Assembly (NCBI RefSeq): GCF_900090305.1
Contig: NZ_LT607751.1
Span: forward strand, 2,046,001-2,110,000
Direction: 5' to 3'
DNA from: Micromonospora siamensis
GTDB lineage: Bacteria; Actinomycetota; Actinomycetes; Mycobacteriales; Micromonosporaceae
DNA length: 64,000 nucleotides
How positions within the stretch are numbered: position 1 is the first letter of the stretch; every line of letters starts with the position of its first letter. Shown here piece after piece: positions 40,572 to 50,691 of this stretch. The translations under genes and the position numbers were made by a program. The notes beneath the pieces are model-generated. The model worked only from the letters and a program-made list of their open reading frames with translations. It did no database searches and was not told where the DNA came from.

Positions 40572-41087
40572 TCAGGCGCCGGTCCGCCCGTCGACGAGCT
40601 CGCGAACGACGTCGAGGTGGCCGTTGTGGCGGGACGTCTCCTCGATGAGGTGCAGGATCACCCACCGCAGGTCGACGTGGCGGCCGTCGCCGATCGGACG
40701 CCTGGCCGCCGTGTCCAGCTCGTGCTCGGCCACCAGGCGGCGGTAGCGGGCGCTCTGCTCCTCGTACTCGGCGAGAAGCTGGGGCAGTGGGATGTCGACC
40801 GCTTTCCGCATCTCCGGGTCGGGATCGTCGTCGGTCGCCTCGGTGAGGGGCCCCGCGGGCTCCTCGCCGAGGAACATCACCTGGAACCAGTGGTACTCGA
40901 CCCAGCGCAGATGGCTGATCAGCCCGCACAACGTCATCAGCGGTGACCCGGGGAGCGGGGCCCTGCGGGCGTCCTCGGCGGAGACGCCCTCGCACTTGGC
41001 CCGGGCGGTGTCCCGGGCGTAGTCGAGGAAGGTGGCCAGCTGCGTACGCTCGTCCCAGGTGGGCGGCGTGTCGGTTCGTTGAGGCAT
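40572..41087 (-). CDS. DinB/DUF664-family protein
   Basis: 171 residues from ATG 41087. Four-helix-bundle family; recognisable blocks are LCGLISHLRWVEYHWFQV (near 53-70) and DLRWVILHLIEETSRHNGHLD (near 133-153) with the metal-binding His residues (HLRWVE, HLIEE, RHNGH). Members of this superfamily include mycothiol-dependent enzymes in actinobacteria, but the substrate here is unknown. Confidence 0.88.
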   Translation of the reverse strand: MPQRTDTPPTWDERTQLATFLDYARDTARAKCEGVSAEDARRAPLPGSPLMTLCGLISHLRWVEYHWFQVMFLGEEPAGPLTEATDDDPDPEMRKAVDIPLPQLLAEYEEQSARYRRLVAEHELDTAARRPIGDGRHVDLRWVILHLIEETSRHNGHLDVVRELVDGRTGA

Positions 41088-41172
41088 CGCGGGGAGTTTC
41101 CCGCACTCCGGAACGGCTGTCGACGCAATTGAGCGGAACCGTCGGCCACCTCCGCGCCGAGTGACGGTTGCG

Positions 41173-41219
41173 GATCTTGGACACTTGTCGTTCACCGCGA
41201 ACGGCAACTGTCCAAGATC
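41173..41219. repeat. 47-base palindromic hairpin element
   Basis: GATCTTGGACA (41173-41183) pairs with TGTCCAAGATC (41209-41219); after one C-C mismatch a second 9-bp arm pairs (41185-41193 with 41199-41207, one G-U), loop ACCGC. It lies in a divergent spacer, so it is not an ordinary terminator. Confidence 0.75.
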
Positions 41220-41255
41220 GCGGTTGGGGCCCCCGCACAGGGGTAGCACAGCGGC

Positions 41256-41468
41256 ATGACGGATCCGGTTGAGCTTTCCGAAGAGCACGCGGGCGGCGCC
41301 GACCCCGGCGCAGGCGCGCCCGACGCCCAGCACGCGCCCCCGGGCGAGCCCGACGAACAGTTCCAGTCCCCGCTCGGCGTGGCGGGCATGACCCCGGGCG
41401 GGGCCGCTGCCCCCGACGGCTCCGCGCCCGCCGACGAGAACCCCGGCGCCGAACCCGGCGCCAGGTAG
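41256..41468 (+). CDS. Small acidic disordered protein (hypothetical)
   Basis: 70 residues, rich in Ala, Pro, Gly, Asp and Glu, no hydrophobic core and no recognised motif. ATG with no Shine-Dalgarno. Codon third positions are GC-rich as in real genes, and the frame ends just before a convergent gene. May be real but unrecognised. Confidence 0.5.
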   Translation: MTDPVELSEEHAGGADPGAGAPDAQHAPPGEPDEQFQSPLGVAGMTPGGAAAPDGSAPADENPGAEPGAR

Positions 41469-41471
41469 CGA

Positions 41472-42194
41472 TCAGCCGGGCAGGGCGCCCAGGCCAGCCA
41501 GCAGCTCCCAGCGCTCGGCCTCGCTGAGCACCGCGTACGCGGGCTCGTCGCGGCGGTCGGTCTCCGCCTCGATCGCGGCCCGTTCCGGCCCGTCGGGCAA
41601 CGTCACGATCTCCTCGGCGGTCAGCCCGGCGGCCCGCCACGCCGCCCGGTGCGCGTCAGCGCGGTGGTGGCGCAGCGACCCGAGCCGGGTGACCAGCAGC
41701 AGCACGGGAGAGGCGCCGTCCGGCTCGTACGGCGGCGTCATCGCTCGGAACGCCGGCCCGCCGGAGGCCAGTCCGTGCGCCAGCACTCGACCGACCAACT
41801 CGGCCAGGTGCGGCACCGATGCCAGCCCGGCCAGGAAACCCGGCGCGGACGACCACCGCTCCTCGGCCGCTTCGGCGGTCGCCCGCTGAGCGAAGAGCGC
41901 CAGCTCCCGGCCGAGCGCGGTCAGGTGCCAGGTGCCGTCGGCGTGCACCGTGGTCACGCCCTGCGCCAGTTCGGTGTCCATCCTCCCGGAGGTGTAGACC
42001 AGCGCGTCGGTGAGCGCGTCGGCCGGCATCGGGCGGGCCAGTACGCCGGAGAAGAAGCTGTTCTCATAGCCGAGGTCGACGTGCCGCTCGGCGTAGAACG
42101 CCGCCATCCGTTCCCGAGCCGCCCAGCGCGCGCCCACGTACACCCGGTCGACGACGGGCCGGATCAGTCGCGCGTAGCTCACCGTGGTCCCCAC
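41472..42194 (-). CDS. Hypothetical protein, helical (possibly SCO6745-like)
   Basis: 240 residues from GTG 42194, chosen because TAGGGT lies 8 bases upstream (leaderless layout). Mostly helical; the middle reads like a winged-helix regulator region (ALVYTSGRMDTELAQG, DGTWHLTALGREL) and the end contains LRHHRADAHRAAWRAAGLT, a block I associate with the SCO6745-type actinobacterial family, tentatively. No enzyme motif seen. Convergent with the small ORF upstream (gap 3 bases). Confidence 0.75.
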   Translation of the reverse strand: MGTTVSYARLIRPVVDRVYVGARWAARERMAAFYAERHVDLGYENSFFSGVLARPMPADALTDALVYTSGRMDTELAQGVTTVHADGTWHLTALGRELALFAQRATAEAAEERWSSAPGFLAGLASVPHLAELVGRVLAHGLASGGPAFRAMTPPYEPDGASPVLLLVTRLGSLRHHRADAHRAAWRAAGLTAEEIVTLPDGPERAAIEAETDRRDEPAYAVLSEAERWELLAGLGALPG

Positions 42195-42239
42195 GTCGCC
42201 GGACCCTACCGGCGGCGCGGGGGATCGGTGGGGAGCGGT

Positions 42240-44087
42240 CTACTCGGGCACGCGCCGGTATGCGCCGTCGCTGGCCGAGGTGGCCATCGAGGCGTACGCA
42301 CGCAGCGCCGCCGACACCGGCCGCTGCCGGTCGGTCGGCGTGTAGGGCTTGTCCCGCTTCTCCTCGGCCACCCGCCGGGCGGTCAGCTCGTCGGCGGGCA
42401 CGTTCAACCCGATCGACCGGCCGGGGATGTCGATGACGATCTCGTCGCCGTCGCGGACCAGCGCGATCAGCCCACCGGAGGCGGCCTCGGGGGAGACGTG
42501 CCCGATGGAGAGGCCGGAGGTGCCGCCGGAGAACCGGCCGTCGGTGAGCAGCGCGCAGGCCCGGCCCAGGCCCCGGCCCTTGAGGAACGAGGTGGGGTAG
42601 AGCATCTCCTGCATGCCGGGGCCGCCCTTCGGGCCCTCGTAACGGATCACCACCACGTCCCCGGCGACGACCTGCTTGGCCAGGATGGCCGTCACCGCGT
42701 CGTCCTGGGACTCGTAGACCTTGGCCGGGCCGCGGAAGGTCAGGCACTCCTCGGGCACGCCGGCGGTCTTCACCACACAGCCCTCCGGCGCGAGGTTGCC
42801 GTGCAGGATGGCGAGCCCGCCGTCGGCGCTGTAGGCGTGGGAGAGGTCGCGGATGCAGCCGCCGGCCGCATCGGTGTCCAGCGACGACCAGCGGTTGGTG
42901 GTGGAGAAGGGCTCGGTGGTACGCACCCCGCCCGGGGCGGCGTGGAACAGCTCGACCGCCTCCGACCTCGGTGAACCACCCCGGACGTCCCAGTCGGTCA
43001 ACCACTGCGCCAGCGAGGGGGAGTGCACGGCGTGCACCTCCCGGTGCAGCAGGCCGGCGCGGTCCAGCTCGCCGAGGATGGCCGGGATGCCGCCGGCCCG
43101 GTGCACGTCCTCCATGTGGTACTGCGGGGAGTTGGGCGCGACCTTGGCCAGGCAGGGCACCCGGCGGGAGATGGCGTCGATGTCGGCCACGTCGAAGTCG
43201 AGTTCGGCCTCGCGGGCGGCGGCGAGCAGGTGCAGGATCGTGTTGGTCGACCCGCCCATCGCCACGTCCAGCGCGACGGCGTTCTCGAACGCGGCCCGGT
43301 TGGCGATCGAGCGGGGCAGCACCGAGGCGTCGTCGCCGTCGTACCAGCGCTTGGCGATCTCCACGGCGGTCCGGCCGGCCTCGACGAAGAGCGAGCGGCG
43401 GGCGGCGTGGGTGGCGAGCGTCGAGCCGTTGCCCGGCAGGGCCAGGCCGATCGCCTCGGTGAGGCAGTTCATCGAGTTGGCGGTGAACATGCCGGAGCAG
43501 GAGCCGCAGGTCGGGCAGGCGGAGCGCTCGATCTCGCCGAGCTGCTCGTCGGTGACCGCCTCGTTGGAGGAGGCGATCATCGCGTCGATCAGGTCGATCT
43601 TGGAGTGGACGACGCCCTCGATCGCCACGGTCTTGCCGGCCTCCATCGGACCACCGGAGACGAAGACCGTCGGGATGTTGAGCCGCAGGGCGGCCAGCAG
43701 CATGCCGGGGGTGATCTTGTCGCAGTTGGAGATGCAGACCAGGGCGTCCGCGCAGTGCGCGTTGACCATGTATTCCACGGCGTCCGCGATCAGCTCCCGG
43801 CTGGGCAGCGAATAGAGCATCCCGCCGTGCCCCATGGCGATGCCGTCGTCGACCGCGATGGTGTTGAACTCGCGGCCCACCCCGCCGGCCTCGGCGACGG
43901 CGTCGGCGACCAGGCCGCCGAGATCCTTGAGGTGTACGTGACCGGGCACGAACTGGGTGAAACTGTTGGCGATGGCGACGATCGGCTTGCCGAAGTCGTC
44001 GTCGGTCATCCCGGTGGCCCGCCAGAGGGCCCGGGCGCCGGCCATCGTCCGACCGTGGGTGGAGGTCCTCGACCGCAGCTCAGGCAT
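42240..44087 (-). CDS. ilvD: Dihydroxy-acid dehydratase
   Basis: 615 residues from ATG 44087. Third step of valine/isoleucine synthesis: dehydrates 2,3-dihydroxy acids to 2-oxo acids using an Fe-S cluster. Cluster cysteines in SNCDKITPG (near 125) and [11 protein letters not shown] (near 195-205) are present; other family blocks include GGSTNT and [11 protein letters not shown]. Length is usual for the [4Fe-4S] class. It is transcribed away from ilvBNC, with a GGDEF-EAL gene between, so it must be controlled separately. Confidence 0.97.
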   Translation of the reverse strand: MPELRSRTSTHGRTMAGARALWRATGMTDDDFGKPIVAIANSFTQFVPGHVHLKDLGGLVADAVAEAGGVGREFNTIAVDDGIAMGHGGMLYSLPSRELIADAVEYMVNAHCADALVCISNCDKITPGMLLAALRLNIPTVFVSGGPMEAGKTVAIEGVVHSKIDLIDAMIASSNEAVTDEQLGEIERSACPTCGSCSGMFTANSMNCLTEAIGLALPGNGSTLATHAARRSLFVEAGRTAVEIAKRWYDGDDASVLPRSIANRAAFENAVALDVAMGGSTNTILHLLAAAREAELDFDVADIDAISRRVPCLAKVAPNSPQYHMEDVHRAGGIPAILGELDRAGLLHREVHAVHSPSLAQWLTDWDVRGGSPRSEAVELFHAAPGGVRTTEPFSTTNRWSSLDTDAAGGCIRDLSHAYSADGGLAILHGNLAPEGCVVKTAGVPEECLTFRGPAKVYESQDDAVTAILAKQVVAGDVVVIRYEGPKGGPGMQEMLYPTSFLKGRGLGRACALLTDGRFSGGTSGLSIGHVSPEAASGGLIALVRDGDEIVIDIPGRSIGLNVPADELTARRVAEEKRDKPYTPTDRQRPVSAALRAYASMATSASDGAYRRVPE

Positions 44088-44198
44088 GTGTACCAGTCTT
44101 GCACCACCGGATCGCCACCCCGGCCGCGCGCGACCCGTGTCCCAACAGATGCACACCCGATCCCCCACCGGGGACGGTCATCCGGCACAGTTGAGGGC

Positions 44199-46577
44199 GT
44201 GCAGTCCCCACCGGGCATGGTCGCCGTAGCGGTGCTGAGCGGGCTGGTCGCCGCGGGCTCCGCCGCCCTGCTGACCCGCTCCGCCCGGCGGCGGTCCGGC
44301 GCGTACGCCACGGCCCGCCTGCTGGTCGCGGGCGCGGCGTTGATCGCGCTGGTCAGCCTGCTGGTCGGGGTGACCGCCACGGTGACCGGCCCACCCGACT
44401 GGGTCGATCCGGGGGCCGGGCACAGCGGCTGGGCCGAGCTGGTCGCGGTCGGCACCGCCCTGGCCGGGCTGGCGTTCTGCGGTGGCCTGCTCCGGCTGCC
44501 CGGCGCGGCGGCGACCGGCCGGCTGGCCCTCGACGGCCTGGTGGTGGCGACCGCGCTCTGGTTCGTCGGCTGGGTGCTCTGCTCCGAGCCCACCCGGCTG
44601 CTCGGCGCGGCCACCCCGGTCGTCTGCCCGACGATCCTGCTCGCCTCGATGTCCGCCGCCCTCACCACCGGGCTCGCCGTGATCGTGGTGGTGCGCGCCA
44701 CCGCGCCGCGCCGCCGGCTGGCCCTGCTGGCCGCCGGCGGCACGCTGACCACCTGGGGTGGACTGGCCGTGGCCGCCGGGCTCTGTCAGGCCGGTCCGAC
44801 GGTGGTCGCGGTGGGCGCGGTGGTCACCGCCCTGGGGCTCGCGGCCTGCGCGGTGGCGGCCCGGCGGGTGGGCCCACCGGGCCAGCTGGACGTGGACCCG
44901 ATCGGCAGGGACGGCGAGTACGCCTTCGTCCCGATGCTCGGCATGGCCGCTTCGGCGATGTACCACCTCGCGCAGGGCGGCCGGTTCGACGCGCTGGCCA
45001 TCGTCGCCGGCAGCCTGGAGGGCTTCGCGCTGGTGGCGCGGCAGTACCTGACCCTCAACGACGTGCGCGGGTACGCCGCCCGGCTGGCCGAGCGGGAGCG
45101 GCACTTCCGGGAGCTGGCGCACACCGACCCGCTGACCGGGCTGGCCAACCGTCGGGGCCTGCTGCGCGCCCTGCACCGCTGCGCCGAGGCCGGCGTGCCC
45201 TGCGTGCTGCTCGTGCTCGACCTGGACGGGTTCAAGAACGTCAACGACATGCGCGGCCACGACGTCGGTGACGCGGTGCTGGCCGAGGTGGGCCTGCGGC
45301 TGCGCGGCAACCTGCGCCCCGGTGACCTGGCCGCCCGGCTCGGCGGTGACGAGTTCGCGGTGCTGGTGCACGGCGGGCACGCCGAGGCCGACCCGGTCGC
45401 CGAGCGGCTGCTCGGACTGCTCAACCGCCCGTACGAGCAGCTGGACGGGCCGGTGTTCCTCTCGGTCAGCATCGGGCTGGCCGAGCCGGCCGGGACCCCG
45501 GACGTGGAGCTGCTCCAGCGCAACGCCGACCTCGCCCTGCGCTACGCCAAGCAGCGGGGCAAGAACCGGATCGAGCGCTACGACGTCGCGTACGACCAGC
45601 TGCTGCGCCGGCGGACCATGCTGGAGCACGAGCTGCGCGGCGCGATCGACCGCAACGAGCTGCGGTTGGCCTTCCAGCCGGTGGCCTCGCTGCCGTCGGT
45701 GCGCCCGGTCGGCGCCGAGGCCCTGCTCCGCTGGCACCACCCGGAGCTGGGCAACGTGCGGCCCGACGAGTTCATCCCGCTCGCCGAGGAGTGCGGGATG
45801 ATCTCCACTCTCGGCGCCTGGGTGCTGCACCAGGCCTGCTGGCAGCTGTCCCGCTGGCTCGCCGACGGGCACGACGTCTGGGTGTCGGTGAACGTCTCCC
45901 CGCGCGAGCTGCACGCCCCGGAATACGTCGTGCAGGTGGCCGAGGCGCTGCGGGCGCACCACGTGCCGCCGCAGCGGCTGGTGCTGGAGGTGACCGAGCA
46001 CGCCGTGGCGACCGATCTCGACGAGCTGATCCGGCGGCTGGCCGCGCTGCGGCTGACCGGGGTGCGGATCGCCCTGGACGACTTCGGTGCCGGCTACTCG
46101 TCGCTGGGGCAGCTGCGTCGGCTGCCGATCGACATTCTCAAGATCGACCACAGCCTGGTGGCCGAGCACGAGCCGGTCCGTCCCGTGGGCCGGGACGGGC
46201 CCGCCTTCGCCCCGATGGTCGACATCGTCATGCGGCTCGGGCACCAGCTCGGGTTGGAGGTCATCGCCGAGGGGGTGACCACGCCCACGGAGCTGGCCGC
46301 CGTGGTGGCCGCCGGCTGCCGCTTCGGGCAGGGCGCGCTCTTCGGCTGGGGGGTGCCGGCCGAGCACCTGGAGGCGATGCTCGACGCGGCCACCTCACCG
46401 GCGGCCCGGCCGGCGCAGCTGCCGGCGGTGCCCGCGCAGCGCTCCCGCGACCGCTCGGCGGGCGGGTCGGCGCAGGTGGTTCCGGGTGCGCCGGTCCCAC
46501 CGACGGGTGAAGCGTCGCGCTCCGTGAACCAAAATGTGGGATCAGTTGACTCATCGCGTGAGATGCGTCAGGCTTGA
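44199..46577 (+). CDS. Membrane GGDEF-EAL cyclic-di-GMP protein
   Basis: 792 residues from GTG 44199 (ATG 44217 is in frame and possible). About eight membrane segments in residues 8-245, then a GGDEF domain (ARLGGDEFAVLVHGG, near 380) and an EAL domain (AEALLRWHHP, near 507; LDDFGAGYSSL; LKIDHSL; AEGVTTP). Both active sites look intact apart from conservative changes. A Pro/Ala-rich tail ends the protein and its last 30 bases overlap the ilvB promoter. Nothing in the sequence ties it to branched-chain synthesis besides position. Confidence 0.88.
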   Translation: MQSPPGMVAVAVLSGLVAAGSAALLTRSARRRSGAYATARLLVAGAALIALVSLLVGVTATVTGPPDWVDPGAGHSGWAELVAVGTALAGLAFCGGLLRLPGAAATGRLALDGLVVATALWFVGWVLCSEPTRLLGAATPVVCPTILLASMSAALTTGLAVIVVVRATAPRRRLALLAAGGTLTTWGGLAVAAGLCQAGPTVVAVGAVVTALGLAACAVAARRVGPPGQLDVDPIGRDGEYAFVPMLGMAASAMYHLAQGGRFDALAIVAGSLEGFALVARQYLTLNDVRGYAARLAERERHFRELAHTDPLTGLANRRGLLRALHRCAEAGVPCVLLVLDLDGFKNVNDMRGHDVGDAVLAEVGLRLRGNLRPGDLAARLGGDEFAVLVHGGHAEADPVAERLLGLLNRPYEQLDGPVFLSVSIGLAEPAGTPDVELLQRNADLALRYAKQRGKNRIERYDVAYDQLLRRRTMLEHELRGAIDRNELRLAFQPVASLPSVRPVGAEALLRWHHPELGNVRPDEFIPLAEECGMISTLGAWVLHQACWQLSRWLADGHDVWVSVNVSPRELHAPEYVVQVAEALRAHHVPPQRLVLEVTEHAVATDLDELIRRLAALRLTGVRIALDDFGAGYSSLGQLRRLPIDILKIDHSLVAEHEPVRPVGRDGPAFAPMVDIVMRLGHQLGLEVIAEGVTTPTELAAVVAAGCRFGQGALFGWGVPAEHLEAMLDAATSPAARPAQLPAVPAQRSRDRSAGGSAQVVPGAPVPPTGEASRSVNQNVGSVDSSREMRQA
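46546..46574 (+). promoter_or_regulatory. ilvB operon promoter inside the 3' end of the GGDEF-EAL gene
   Basis: TTGACT (46546-46551) and CAGGCT (46569-46574), 17-base spacing; start expected at or next to the leader-peptide ATG. Confidence 0.55.
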
Positions 46578-46581
46578 CCGC

Positions 46582-46617
46582 ATGCCGTCCCAGTGGTCGT
46601 CGCGAGTACTTACCTGA
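46582..46617 (+). CDS. ilvB leader peptide (attenuation peptide)
   Basis: 11 residues, MPSQWSSRVLT. The ATG lies 7 bases after the predicted -10 box, so the peptide is probably translated from a leaderless end. Val and Leu are encoded by GTA and CTT, both rare in this GC-rich sequence, directly before the stop and the first hairpin: the arrangement expected for ribosome stalling when Val/Leu tRNA is uncharged. Confidence 0.7.
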   Translation: MPSQWSSRVLT

Positions 46618-46645
46618 GCGCACTCTCCCTCGTCGAGAGTGCGCT
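46617..46645 (+). promoter_or_regulatory. Leader hairpin (pause/1:2 stem) of the ilvB attenuator
   Basis: AGCGCACTCTC / GAGAGTGCGCT, perfect 11-bp stem beginning at the leader stop codon. Bases 46639-46642 (GTGC) can alternatively pair with GCAC at 46661-46664 inside the terminator, a possible switch. Confidence 0.6.
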
Positions 46646-46646
46646 G

Positions 46647-46676
46647 GCCCCGTGCGTTGAGCACGTGGGCTTTTTT
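46647..46676 (+). terminator. ilvB attenuator terminator
   Basis: GCCCCGTGC paired with GCACG-T-GGGC (one bulge), loop GTTGA, followed by six T residues: the only terminator with a T tract in the window, as expected of a regulated intrinsic terminator. Lies 88 bases before ilvB. Confidence 0.8.
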
Positions 46677-46764
46677 GTTGCCGCCGGAACCCGGCGGGGC
46701 GGGCCCCGCCCGCGTTGCACTCCTTGAAGAGCCACCATCACTTCAGCCGAAGGTCTGAACCGCC

Positions 46765-48645
46765 ATGACGAGACCCACGCCCGAGACCCTCGCCCACTCC
46801 GCCCGCCGGAACCGCGCCGTCGTCGAGTCCGACGTCGAGGCCACTCCGGCCCCGCGTACCGCCCCCGTCCCGGCCCCGCCGGCCGTACGGCAGCCCGCGC
46901 CGGTCCAGGTCTCCGGCGCCGGCTCGCTGGTCCGCTCGCTGGAGGCGCTCGGCGTCGACGTGATCTTCGGTATCCCCGGCGGCGCGATCCTGCCCGCGTA
47001 CGACCCGCTCTACGACTCCTCCGTCCGGCACATCCTGGTCCGCCACGAGCAGGGCGCCGGGCACGCCGCCACCGGCTACGCGCAGGCCACCGGCAAGGTC
47101 GGCGTCTGCATCGCCACCTCCGGTCCGGGCGCGACGAACCTGGTCACGCCGATCGCCGACGCGTACATGGACTCGGTGCCGATGGTGGCGATCACCGGGC
47201 AGGTGGCGCGCCCGTCGATCGGCACGGACGCCTTCCAGGAGGCGGACATCCAGGGCATCACCCTGCCGATCACCAAGCACAACTTCCTGGTCCAGACGCC
47301 GGAGGAGATCCCGCAGGTGCTGGCCGAGGCGTTCCACCTCGCCGCCACCGGCCGGCCCGGCCCCGTCCTGGTCGACATCCCCAAGGACGTGCTCCAGGCG
47401 CAGACCACCTTCGCCTGGCCGCCGACCCTGGACCTGCCCGGCTACCGGCCCACCCTGCACCCGCACGGCAAGCAGATCCGGGAGGCGGCCCGGCTGCTGA
47501 CCAGCGCCCGCCGCCCGGTGCTCTACGTCGGCGGCGGGGTGCTCAAGGCCCGGGCCACCGAGGGGCTGCGCCGGCTGGCCGAGCTGACCGGCGCGCCGGT
47601 GGTCACCACCTTGATGGCGCTGGGCGCGTTCCCCGACTCGCACCCGCAGCACCTGGGCATGCCCGGCATGCACGGCACGGTCTCCGCCGTGTACGGCCTG
47701 CAGAAGGCTGACCTGATCGTGGCGCTCGGGGCCCGCTTCGACGACCGGGTGACCGGCAAGCTGGACTCGTTCGCCCCGGACGCCACGGTGGTGCACGCCG
47801 ACATCGACCCGGCCGAGATCGGCAAGAACCGGCACGCCGACGTGCCGATCGTGGGCGACGCCCGGCACGTGATCGACGAGCTGATCGCCGCAGTCACCGT
47901 CGAGCAGGCGGCCGGGCGCCGGGCCGAGCTGGCCGACTGGTGGACCCAGCTAGACGACCTGCGCAGCCGCTACCCGCTGGGCTACGACGAGCCGACCGAC
48001 GGCACCCTCTCCCCGCAGTACGTCATCAAGCGGCTGGGCGAGATCGTCGGTCCGGACGCGATCTACGTGGCCGGGGTGGGCCAGCACCAGATGTGGGCCT
48101 CCCAGTTCATCTCGTACGAGAAGCCGTACACCTGGTTGAACTCCGGCGGCCTCGGCACCATGGGCTACGCGGTGCCGGCGGCGATGGGCGCGAAGGTCGG
48201 CATGCCGGACACGGTGGTGTGGGCGGTCGACGGTGACGGCTGTTTCCAGATGACCAACCAGGAGCTGGCGACCTGCGCCCTGGAGGGCATCCCGGTCAAG
48301 ATCGCCGTGATCGACAACGGCAACCTCGGCATGGTGCGGCAGTGGCAGACGCTGTTCTACAACGAGCGCTACTCCAACACCGAGCTGGGCACGCACAAGC
48401 ACCGCATCCCCGACTTCGTCAAGCTGGCCGAGGCGCTGGGCTGTGTGGGGCTGCGCTGCGAGACCGCCGAGGACGTGGACAAGACGATCGAGGCGGCCAT
48501 GGCGATCACCGACGCGCCGGTGGTGATCGACTTCGTGGTCGGCAAGGACGCCATGGTCTGGCCGATGGTGGCCGCCGGCACCAGCAACGACGAGATTCAG
48601 TTCGCCCGGGGCGTGCGCCCGGCCTTCGACGAGGACGACATCTAG
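46765..48645 (+). CDS. ilvB: Acetolactate synthase, large (catalytic) subunit
   Basis: 626 residues. First common step of branched-chain amino acid synthesis: condenses pyruvate with pyruvate or 2-oxobutyrate using ThDP and FAD. Seen: ThDP-activating Glu in [13 protein letters not shown] (near 95), SGPGATN, and the Mg/ThDP block [15 protein letters not shown] (near 490). An unstructured Pro-rich start of about 45 residues precedes the fold. First structural gene of ilvB-ilvN-ilvC, behind an attenuator. Confidence 0.97.
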   Translation: MTRPTPETLAHSARRNRAVVESDVEATPAPRTAPVPAPPAVRQPAPVQVSGAGSLVRSLEALGVDVIFGIPGGAILPAYDPLYDSSVRHILVRHEQGAGHAATGYAQATGKVGVCIATSGPGATNLVTPIADAYMDSVPMVAITGQVARPSIGTDAFQEADIQGITLPITKHNFLVQTPEEIPQVLAEAFHLAATGRPGPVLVDIPKDVLQAQTTFAWPPTLDLPGYRPTLHPHGKQIREAARLLTSARRPVLYVGGGVLKARATEGLRRLAELTGAPVVTTLMALGAFPDSHPQHLGMPGMHGTVSAVYGLQKADLIVALGARFDDRVTGKLDSFAPDATVVHADIDPAEIGKNRHADVPIVGDARHVIDELIAAVTVEQAAGRRAELADWWTQLDDLRSRYPLGYDEPTDGTLSPQYVIKRLGEIVGPDAIYVAGVGQHQMWASQFISYEKPYTWLNSGGLGTMGYAVPAAMGAKVGMPDTVVWAVDGDGCFQMTNQELATCALEGIPVKIAVIDNGNLGMVRQWQTLFYNERYSNTELGTHKHRIPDFVKLAEALGCVGLRCETAEDVDKTIEAAMAITDAPVVIDFVVGKDAMVWPMVAAGTSNDEIQFARGVRPAFDEDDI

Positions 48646-48647
48646 TC

Positions 48648-48706
48648 ATGACCGAATGCACCGAGCGCAGCGAGGGCCATGAGGGCATGACGAAGGGGAC
48701 ACTGCA

Positions 48707-48710
<4 letters not shown>
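48648..48710 (+). CDS. 20-residue coupling ORF between ilvB and ilvN
   Basis: ATG 2 bases after the ilvB stop region, stop TGA overlapping the ilvN start (ATGA). Encodes MTECTERSEGHEGMTKGTLQ, with an internal ATG. Its Shine-Dalgarno-like GAAGGGG serves ilvN. It may carry ribosomes from ilvB to ilvN; I do not claim a stable product. The region resembles a repeated spacer motif (GAGCGCAGCGAG) of these genomes. Confidence 0.4.
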
Positions 48711-50321
<1,611 letters not shown>

Positions 50322-50350
50322 CCGGGGTCCCTTTCGTGGGGTGGCCCACC

Positions 50351-50396
50351 GCCGCTCGCGACCCGACGCTCTCCCCGGCGTCGGGTCGCGGGCGGC
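50351..50396 (+). terminator. Terminator of the ilvBNC operon
   Basis: 19-bp stem (GCCGC-T-CGCGACCCGACGC against GCGTCGGGTCGCG-G-GCGGC, one G-U pair) with an 8-base loop, 30 bases after ilvC. Confidence 0.85.
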
Positions 50397-50448
50397 TGGG
50401 CTCCGCGGGGAAACATCCCGGTGAGCGTGATGCCGAAGAGGTATCACC

Positions 50449-50499
50449 ATGACTCTCAGGTATCGCGCTCGCGAATCTGTCCAGCTCGACCGGCGGTGA
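50449..50499 (+). CDS. Possible 16-residue ORF upstream of serA
   Basis: ATG preceded by GAAGAGG at good spacing; encodes MTLRYRARESVQLDRR and stops 192 bases before serA. No attenuator hairpin with T tract follows. Could be a leader peptide or chance. Confidence 0.25.
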   Translation: MTLRYRARESVQLDRR

Positions 50500-50691
50500 G
50501 GTTCCCCGCTCACCCGGGGTGCCTGTGAGGGCACTCACCCCACGGTCCGCGACACACCGGCCGGACCGGCCCCTACGATCCCCTATAGGTGCTCCGACCG
50601 GCACCTGACGGCCATGGCTCGGAACAGCGCAGGGCGCAGCGCGGCGTCCCGGCGCCCCAGGCCGACCACACCCGAGCGTCTACGAGGACCG

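Larger units (their letters stand above)
50322..50691. other. 370-base spacer between ilvC and serA
   Basis: Contains the ilvC terminator (50351-50396), a short ORF with a good ribosome site (50449-50499), and a candidate serA -10 (TATAGG near 50584). No other gene. Confidence 0.5.

Noticed and set aside
40943..41164. 73-codon frame near the DinB gene
   Set aside because: Antisense of the DinB gene and its spacer, low-complexity composition.
43023..44198. Upstream extension of the third GGDEF-EAL frame
   Set aside because: Antisense through ilvD; no membrane or domain signal before 44199.
46582..46764. ilvB leader considered as a T-box riboswitch
   Set aside because: No T-box consensus (AGGGTGGNACCGCG) is present; a peptide-based attenuator explains the parts.
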